A stretch of 64,000 nucleotides of DNA, taken from NCBI GenBank assembly GCA_040882605.1, contig JBBEAY010000065.1:1-64000 (forward strand), in the 5' to 3' direction. Made by a program: the position numbers and the translations under genes. The stretch comes from JAOUEA01 sp040882605 (GTDB lineage Bacteria; Actinomycetota; UBA4738; HRBIN12). The notes under the pieces are model-generated. The model was not told where the DNA came from. It did no database searches and saw only the letters and a program-made list of their open reading frames with translations. Of this stretch, positions 58,323 to 64,000 are shown piece after piece (the stretch's first letter is position 1; each line of letters begins with the position of its first letter).

Positions 58323-61013
58323 GTGACCCCTTCGAAGCAGAGAGCCGCCCCGGCCGGGAACCTCGAGATGGCACGGCGCCTGTTCCTGCTCGACGGGCAC
58401 TCGCTCGCGTACCGTGCTTTCTTCGCTCTTCCGCCCACGCTCGCCACGTCGAGTGGCACCGTCACGAACGCGGTCTACGGCTTCACGAGCATGCTGATCA
58501 AGCTGCTGGCCGAGGAGAAGCCCGACCTGATCGCGGTCTTCTTCGACTCCGGCGCGCCGACGATCCGTCTGGCGAAGGACGCCGACTACAAGGCAGGCCG
58601 GCCCGAGACCCCTGGCGACTTCAGGCCACAGCTCGGGTTGATCGAGGAGGTGCTCGATGCGATGCGCATCCCCGTGCTGCGCATCGCCGACGGCAACGAG
58701 GCCGACGACGCGATCGGCGCGCTCGCGGTGCGCGCGTGCGACCAGGGCATCGACGCCACGATCGTCACCGCCGACCGCGACTTCTTCCAGCTCGTGCGCC
58801 CGGGCATCACCGTCATGTTCAACCGCAAGGGCATCAGCGACATCGTGCGCTACGACGAGCAGGCCGTGACCGAGCGCTTCGGTATCACGCCCGCCCAGTA
58901 CCTCGACTTCGTGGCTCTCAAGGGCGACACGAGCGACAACATCCCCGGTGTGCCTGGGGTAGGCGACAAGACCGCGGCGAAGCTCGTGAACCAGTTCGGC
59001 ACGGTCGAAGAGCTCCTCGCGAACACCGACATGCTCAAGGGCAAGCAGAAGGAGAACGTCGAGGCATCAGCCGGCCGGCTCGGGCTGAACAAGGATCTCG
59101 CACGCATCGACACCGACATCGAGCTGCCGGTCGACCCCGACGACTGCGTGATGGGGGAGTGGGACACCGACGAGGTGAGGCGCCTGTTCACCTCGCTCGA
59201 GTTCCGATCGTTGTTCGACCGGTTGCAGGAGATCGGGCACGTGAAGCCGAAGGTCGACGTGGCCGAGCTCGACCTGCGTGAGGTGGCGGCAGGCGAGCTG
59301 CCCTCGACGTGGGCGGGCGGCGGTCCGGTCGGGGTGCGCCTCGACGCCGACGACGATGCCGTGCACGGCGCCGCGATCTCCGCCGGTGGCGCACAGGCGG
59401 CGTACGCGGCGCTCGAGGGCGTAGGTCCGCTCGAGGCGTTCCTCGCCGACGCCGGCGCGCCGAAGTGGGCCCACGACGCGAAAGCGCTAGAGCGGGTCGC
59501 GCTGCGCTCAGGCGGCACGATCGCCGGCGTCGCGTTCGACACGCTGCTGGCGGGCTACCTGCTCGACCCGGCTTCCACGGAATACCCGCTGCGCGTGCTC
59601 GCAGAGAGCTATCTCGGCGCCGACGTGCTCGGCGCCGTGGAGGAGCAGGGTGAAGGGCAGCTCTTCACCGACGCGCCCTGGCGTGAGGTGGCCGCCGAGG
59701 CCGCCGCGATCGCCCTGCTCGCGCCGATCATGGAAGAGCTCATCGACCAGCAGGGACTGCGGGGCCTGCTCGACGACGTGGAGCTGCCGCTCGCAACGGT
59801 GCTCGCGCGCATGGAAGCTCGCGGCATCCGCCTCGACGTCGACTACCTCGAGGAGATGGGGGAGTCGGTCCGCGACCGCATGGCGACGCTCAAGGCCGAG
59901 GTGTACGCGCATGCCGGCGAGGAGTTCAACCTGGGCTCGCCGCCGCAGCTGCGGAAGATCTTGTACGAGCAGCTCGGCCTTCAACCGGGCAAGAAGACCC
60001 CTAAGGGCGAGCTCTCCACCGACGCGAGCGTGCTCGAGAAGCTCCGCGACGCACACCCGATCGTCGACGCGCTGCTGAGCTGGCGAGAGCTCGACAAGCT
60101 CAACTCGACCTACCTCGAGGCGCTTCCGCGACTGGTCGATGAGCGCGATGGACGTGTGCACACCACGTTCGTGCAGACCTCGGCCGCCACGGGCCGGCTC
60201 TCGTCGACGAACCCGAACCTGCAGAACGTGCCGATCCGCACCGAGCTCGGGCGCCAGATCAGACGGGCTTTCGTGCCGGGCGACGCCGGTGACGGTGCGG
60301 GGAACCAGGTGCTGCTCGTGCTCGACTATTCCCAGGTCGAGCTTCGCATCCTGGCGCACCTGTCGGGCGACGCAGGGCTGCGCGCGGCGTTCGCGGGCGG
60401 CGAGGACATCCACACCGCCACCGCGGCGCGCGTGTTCGGCCTGCCGCTCGACGCGGTCGACCCGGGCTCGAGATCTCGGGCCAAGATGGTGAACTACGGC
60501 CTCGCCTACGGCATGAACGCGTGGGGACTCGCCCAGCGGCTCGACATCGCGCCCGACGAGGCACAGGAGATCATGAGCGCGTACTTCGCGTCGTTCCCCG
60601 GCATCCGTGAGTACCTGGACCGCCAGGTCGGCCACGCGACCGTCGAGGGCTTCACCGAGACGCTGCTGGGTCGCCGGCGCTACATCCCGGAGCTGCAGGC
60701 CGCGAACCCGCGCCTGCGCGACCTGGGCCGGCGCCAAGCGCTCAACGCCCCGATCCAGGGCAGCGCCAGCGACGTGTTCAAGGTGGCGATGATCCGGGTC
60801 GACGAAGCGCTCCGCGGGCATCCCGAGCTCGACTGCCACATGCTGCTCACCGTGCACGACGAGCTCGTCTTCGAGGTGCCCGAGGCGAGCGTGGAGACCG
60901 CAGCCGAGCTCGTGAAGCACGCGATGGAGCACGCGATCGACCTCGAGGTACCGCTGCAAGCGGACGTCGGCTGGGGCGAGAACTGGTCCGACGCGGCCCC
61001 CGCCGGCCACTGA
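58323..61013 (+). CDS. polA: DNA polymerase I
   Basis: An 896-residue A-family polymerase. The N-terminal 5' nuclease starts at FLLDGHSLAYRAFFALPP and includes DGNEADDAIGAL and GVPGVGDKTAAKL. The middle 3'-5' exonuclease-like domain (about 330-500) lacks the usual catalytic acidic residues, as in other actinobacterial PolA. The polymerase domain has motif A LDYSQVELRILAHLSGD, motif B KMVNYGLAYGMNAWGL and motif C LLTVHDELVFEV. GTG 58323 is favoured by the leaderless -10 box at 7 nt; the internal ATG just before ARRLFLLDG would remove 15 residues. rpsA and coaE follow, as in mycobacteria. Confidence 0.96.
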   Translation: MTPSKQRAAPAGNLEMARRLFLLDGHSLAYRAFFALPPTLATSSGTVTNAVYGFTSMLIKLLAEEKPDLIAVFFDSGAPTIRLAKDADYKAGRPETPGDFRPQLGLIEEVLDAMRIPVLRIADGNEADDAIGALAVRACDQGIDATIVTADRDFFQLVRPGITVMFNRKGISDIVRYDEQAVTERFGITPAQYLDFVALKGDTSDNIPGVPGVGDKTAAKLVNQFGTVEELLANTDMLKGKQKENVEASAGRLGLNKDLARIDTDIELPVDPDDCVMGEWDTDEVRRLFTSLEFRSLFDRLQEIGHVKPKVDVAELDLREVAAGELPSTWAGGGPVGVRLDADDDAVHGAAISAGGAQAAYAALEGVGPLEAFLADAGAPKWAHDAKALERVALRSGGTIAGVAFDTLLAGYLLDPASTEYPLRVLAESYLGADVLGAVEEQGEGQLFTDAPWREVAAEAAAIALLAPIMEELIDQQGLRGLLDDVELPLATVLARMEARGIRLDVDYLEEMGESVRDRMATLKAEVYAHAGEEFNLGSPPQLRKILYEQLGLQPGKKTPKGELSTDASVLEKLRDAHPIVDALLSWRELDKLNSTYLEALPRLVDERDGRVHTTFVQTSAATGRLSSTNPNLQNVPIRTELGRQIRRAFVPGDAGDGAGNQVLLVLDYSQVELRILAHLSGDAGLRAAFAGGEDIHTATAARVFGLPLDAVDPGSRSRAKMVNYGLAYGMNAWGLAQRLDIAPDEAQEIMSAYFASFPGIREYLDRQVGHATVEGFTETLLGRRRYIPELQAANPRLRDLGRRQALNAPIQGSASDVFKVAMIRVDEALRGHPELDCHMLLTVHDELVFEVPEASVETAAELVKHAMEHAIDLEVPLQADVGWGENWSDAAPAGH

Positions 61014-61051
61014 TGAGCCCAAGCGTCCACCTCCGCTAGCAGCCGAGACGT

Positions 61052-61081
61052 TTGACGGGGTTTCCGCCGGACACCTACCAT
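61052..61081 (+). promoter_or_regulatory. rpsA promoter
   Basis: TTGACG (61052-61057), 18 nt and TACCAT (61076-61081) lie in the polA-rpsA gap. They predict an 80-nt leader before ATG 61171, which has GGAAGGAGA as ribosome site. Confidence 0.65.
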
Positions 61082-61170
61082 CCCTACGGCCGTGCGGTGC
61101 CGAACCTGCCTGGGCAAAATCCCAAGCCGCCCCGGCAGGGCGTCGCGCGCGCCGGAAGGAGACCACCACC

Positions 61171-62955
61171 ATGACCGAGGAGACGACGGTCGCCCCAGAG
61201 GCGACCGAGAGCGAAGCGGCCCCTGAGGCCTTTACCGAGGAGGTTGCAGCCGCTGACATCAGCACCGCTAGCGCGGCAGAGCCTGAACCCGCGGCCGAGC
61301 CGGCCGTGATCGAACAGCGGCCCGCGGCGAACGCAGCGAAGGCCACCCCGCCCCCCGCCGATGGCAAGGATTACACGCCCGAGGAGCTGATCCAGGCGCT
61401 CGAGGCGTCGTTCCACGACTTCGGTGACGGCGACATCGTCGAAGGCGACGTGGTCAAGATCGACCGCGACGAGGTGCTGCTCGACATCGGCTACAAGAGC
61501 GAGGGCGTGATCCCGAGCAAAGAGCTCTCGATCCGCCACGACGTCGACCCCAACGAGGTCGTGAAGGTCGGCGAGCACATCGAAGCCTTGGTCTTGCAGA
61601 AAGAAGACAAGGAAGGCCGCCTGATCCTGTCGAAGAAGCGTGCGCAGTATGAGCGCGCATGGGGTCGCATCGAAGGCGTGATGAACTCCGGCCAGACGAT
61701 CAAGGGCCCCGTCATCGAGGTCGTGAAGGGCGGGCTGATCCTCGACATCGGTCTGCGCGGGTTCCTGCCGGCTTCCCTGGTCGACCTGCGCCGAGTCCGC
61801 GACCTGGCCCCGTTCGTCGGCACCGAGCTCGAGGCGAAGATCATCGAGCTGGACCGCAACCGCAACAACGTCGTGCTGAGCCGGCGCGCCTTCCTCGAAG
61901 AATCGCAGAGCGAGGGGCGCAAGAAGTTCCTCGACGGCCTGCAGAAGGGCGAACGGCGCAAGGGCACGGTCAGCTCGATCGTGAACTTCGGCGCGTTCGT
62001 CGATCTCGGCGGGGTCGACGGCCTTGTCCACGTCTCCGAGCTCAGCTGGAAGCACGTCGACCATCCGCAGGAAGTCGTCACGGTCGGCCAGGAGGTCGAC
62101 GTCGAGGTGCTCGATGTCGATCTCGAGCGCGAGCGGGTCTCGCTCTCGCTCAAGGCCACCCAGGAAGACCCTTGGAAAGAGTTCGAGCGCACGTCGAAGG
62201 CCGGCGCGATCATCTCCGGGCAGGTCACGAAGCTCGTGCCGTTCGGCGCGTTCGTGCGCGTCGCACATGGCATCGAAGGACTGGTGCACATCTCCGAGAT
62301 CTCCCACGAGCACGTCGACACGCCCGAGTCGGTGCTGTCTGTCGGCGATGAAGTGCAGGTGAAGGTGATCGACGTCGACATCTCGCGCCGGCGCGTGAGC
62401 CTGTCGATGCGCCAGGTCACCGCGCCGGCACCGCGGGAGCCCGAGATCAAGGCCGAGCCGGCGGAGGACCGCCGCGAGCCCGGGCCCGACATGGTTTCGA
62501 CGATCCAGATCCCCGACGACATCCTGGCTGCTGTCGCGCAAGCCGACGCTGTACGCGCAACCGAGCCGGAGCAAGCAGAGCCGGAAGTCGCCGAGGCTGA
62601 GCCGCAGGTTGCAGAGGCCGAGGCAGCCGTCGAGATCGCCGCTCCCGAGGCGCAGCCCGAGCAGACCGAGGAGACCGAGGTTGCCAACACCATCGACGCG
62701 CCCGTCGAGGAATCGGCGGCCCAGCCGGAGCCTGCCGTCGAGCCCGCCGCGGACGACACTGCCGTCGAGGTGATCTCTGCCGATGAGCCCGAGGCCGACG
62801 AACCTCCCGCCGACGATGCCATCGTCGCTGAAGCGGAAGTCGCGGAAGCAGAGGCCAAAGCCGACGCAGAGCCTCCAGAGGCGCCGGCCGAAGAGGAAGT
62901 CTCGCTCGAGGCGATCCTCGAGGATCTGAAGCGGCGCGAGGGCCGCTCCGAGTAG
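61171..62955 (+). CDS. rpsA: 30S ribosomal protein S1
   Basis: A 594-residue protein with four S1 RNA-binding domains between residues about 85 and 415: GDIVEGDVVKIDRDEVLLDI, GQTIKGPVIEVVKGGLILDI, KGTVSSIVNFGAFVDLGG and SGQVTKLVPFGAFVRVAHG. The last two are the best conserved. The N-terminal 70 residues and the C-terminal 170 residues are Glu/Ala/Pro-rich low complexity; this tail is longer than in the well-known actinobacterial S1 of about 480 residues. It helps mRNA bind the 30S subunit, which is relevant in a genome with many leaderless mRNAs. Confidence 0.95.
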   Translation: MTEETTVAPEATESEAAPEAFTEEVAAADISTASAAEPEPAAEPAVIEQRPAANAAKATPPPADGKDYTPEELIQALEASFHDFGDGDIVEGDVVKIDRDEVLLDIGYKSEGVIPSKELSIRHDVDPNEVVKVGEHIEALVLQKEDKEGRLILSKKRAQYERAWGRIEGVMNSGQTIKGPVIEVVKGGLILDIGLRGFLPASLVDLRRVRDLAPFVGTELEAKIIELDRNRNNVVLSRRAFLEESQSEGRKKFLDGLQKGERRKGTVSSIVNFGAFVDLGGVDGLVHVSELSWKHVDHPQEVVTVGQEVDVEVLDVDLERERVSLSLKATQEDPWKEFERTSKAGAIISGQVTKLVPFGAFVRVAHGIEGLVHISEISHEHVDTPESVLSVGDEVQVKVIDVDISRRRVSLSMRQVTAPAPREPEIKAEPAEDRREPGPDMVSTIQIPDDILAAVAQADAVRATEPEQAEPEVAEAEPQVAEAEAAVEIAAPEAQPEQTEETEVANTIDAPVEESAAQPEPAVEPAADDTAVEVISADEPEADEPPADDAIVAEAEVAEAEAKADAEPPEAPAEEEVSLEAILEDLKRREGRSE

Positions 62956-62983
62956 CGGCCTCGAGGCCGGCCGGCGGTACCGA

Positions 62984-63592
62984 GTGCTGCTGGTCGGTCT
63001 CACGGGCGGTATCGGGTCGGGCAAGTCAACCGTGGCCCGCATGCTCGCGAGCCGTGGCGCCGTGGTTCTCGACGCAGATGGGCTCGCGCGCGACGCCGTC
63101 GAACCCGGCACCCCCGGCTATGACGCGGTGATGGCTCGCTTCGGTGACGCCGTTGTCACGCCCGGCGGGTCGATCGACCGCGCTGCTCTCGCCTCGATCG
63201 TGTTCGGTGACGATTCGGCACGAACCGATCTCGAGTCGATCGTGCACCCACAGGTCCGGCGTGCGATCGCCGAGGCGGTCGCCGCGCGCGCAGACAGCGA
63301 CGACGTGGTGGTGGTCGATTCCCCGTTGCTGATCGAGACCGGGGCCCACGAAGGTTTCCCGGTCGTGATCGTGGTGACGGCATCGGACGAGTCCCGCATC
63401 GCGCGGCTGGCGGCGCGTGGCATGTCCGACAGCGATGTGCGGTCTCGCATGGCTGCCCAGATGCCCCTCGAGGACAAGGCCGCCCACGCCGACGTGTTGC
63501 TCGACAACGAGGGCGACGAGCGCGCGCTCGAAGCCCAGGTCGATCGGCTCTGGGCCGACCTTCGCGAGCGAGCCCTATCATCGCCGCCGTGA
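62984..63592 (+). CDS. coaE: Dephospho-CoA kinase
   Basis: A 202-residue P-loop kinase catalysing the last step of coenzyme A synthesis. It has Walker A GLTGGIGSGKSTVARML, VVLDADGLARDAVEPG, ALASIVFGD, LESIVHPQVRRAI and VVVVDSPLLIETG. It is the short form without the extra C-terminal domain seen in mycobacteria. GTG 62984 begins two residues before the P-loop strand; the gap to rpsA is 28 nt. The stop overlaps the HAD gene (GTGA). Confidence 0.95.
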   Translation: MLLVGLTGGIGSGKSTVARMLASRGAVVLDADGLARDAVEPGTPGYDAVMARFGDAVVTPGGSIDRAALASIVFGDDSARTDLESIVHPQVRRAIAEAVAARADSDDVVVVDSPLLIETGAHEGFPVVIVVTASDESRIARLAARGMSDSDVRSRMAAQMPLEDKAAHADVLLDNEGDERALEAQVDRLWADLRERALSSPP

Positions 63593-64000
63593 GGTTCCGA
63601 GCCGTGATGTTCGACGTGGGGGAGACGCTGGTGCACCCGGCGCCGTCGTTCCCCGAGCTTTTCGCCCGCATCGTGGGCGAGGCCGGACACGAACGCGATG
63701 CCGACGCGGTGCTCGAGGCGAGCGCCGCGGTTCGCCGCCGGTTCAGCGAGGCTTCGCGCGACGGTGACCTGTGGACCCTCACGCCCGAGTCCTCGCAGGC
63801 GTTCTGGCTGGGTGTGTACGAGCTCATGCTCGAGTCGCTCGGCCTGCCCTCGGCCGGCGGGCTGCGCGAGCGGCTCTACTCAGGGTTCACGGATCTCACT
63901 AACTACGCGCTCTTCGACGACGTGCCCGAGGCGCTCGACGATCTCGCGACGGCCGGGGCCACGCTCGGCATCGTGTCGAACTTCGAGGCGTGGCTCGACG
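63589..64000 (+). CDS. HAD-superfamily hydrolase (partial, cut by right edge)
   Basis: The first 137 residues of a HAD phosphatase-like protein. Motif I, MFDVGETLVHPAP, has Gly-Glu where the second Asp is usual (DxGxT), as in the REG-2/HDHD3 group. A helical cap follows, then motif II region TLGIVSNFEAWLD at the edge. GTG 63589 overlaps the coaE stop. TATCAT at 63576-63581 lies 7 nt upstream, so it may also have its own leaderless promoter inside coaE. Confidence 0.85.
   Translation, partial: MRFRAVMFDVGETLVHPAPSFPELFARIVGEAGHERDADAVLEASAAVRRRFSEASRDGDLWTLTPESSQAFWLGVYELMLESLGLPSAGGLRERLYSGFTDLTNYALFDDVPEALDDLATAGATLGIVSNFEAWLD

Overview
The window is strongly G+C-rich, uses GTG and TTG starts freely, and carries a gene set typical of Actinomycetota: dnaE2, SepF, DivIVA, a DUF3040 protein, no ftsA, meso-diaminopimelate-type MurE, and many genes whose -10 box lies 6-10 nt before the start codon (leaderless transcripts). 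Gene order also fits. The blocks ileS / lspA-rluD-dnaE / hisA-trpCBA / polA-rpsA-coaE appear in the same relative order as in mycobacterial chromosomes, but here they are compressed and joined directly to the division and cell-wall (dcw) cluster. No close genus can be named from the sequence; an early-branching or uncultured actinobacterial lineage is likely.

Layout. 1-1050: a possible IS21-family element end abutting a 5'-truncated AAA+ ATPase gene. 1110-5886: an SOS cassette, with a perfect LexA box, dnaE2 and dinB. 5946-7045: DUF3040 membrane protein and MerR regulator. 7116-11568 (minus): MoxR ATPase / DUF58 / transglutaminase operon. 11847-12329: HNH endonuclease. 12435-31505: dcw cluster mraZ, a 48-residue membrane protein, rsmH, ftsL, ftsI, murE, murF, mraY, murD, ftsW, murG, murC, murB, ftsQ, ftsZ, yggS, sepF, yggT, divIVA. 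Most junctions from rsmH to ftsQ are 4-nt or similar overlaps, implying translational coupling. 31692-35245 (minus): ileS behind a T-box leader. 35378-40909: DksA/TraR protein, lspA, rluD-type synthase, dnaE. 40930-45251: LON-domain protein (minus), a HisA-fold protein, trpC-trpB-trpA. 45400-53433: branched-chain amino-acid ABC transporter with two upstream binding proteins, LivHMGF, a tRNA-Leu(CAA) on the minus strand and a third binding protein. 53572-56313: polar amino-acid ABC transporter. 56603-58299 (minus): FTR1 iron permease and a DtxR/MntR-family repressor. 58323-64000: polA, rpsA, coaE and a HAD hydrolase cut by the window edge.

Most coding content is housekeeping. The less ordinary material lies between and inside genes. 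(i) A small family of stem-loop repeats keeps its loop sequence while its stems vary with compensating changes; copies lie after DUF3040, in tandem between the ileS T-box and ileS, and inside the dnaE2 reading frame. (ii) dnaE2 carries an extra in-frame segment of about 65 codons. (iii) The HisA-fold protein has lost several catalytic residues. (iv) A conserved-looking small membrane protein sits between mraZ and rsmH. (v) Back-to-back overlapping leaderless promoters separate polA from the metal-dependent repressor, whose metal ligands look MntR-like rather than IdeR-like. No CRISPR array, prophage or rRNA gene was seen.
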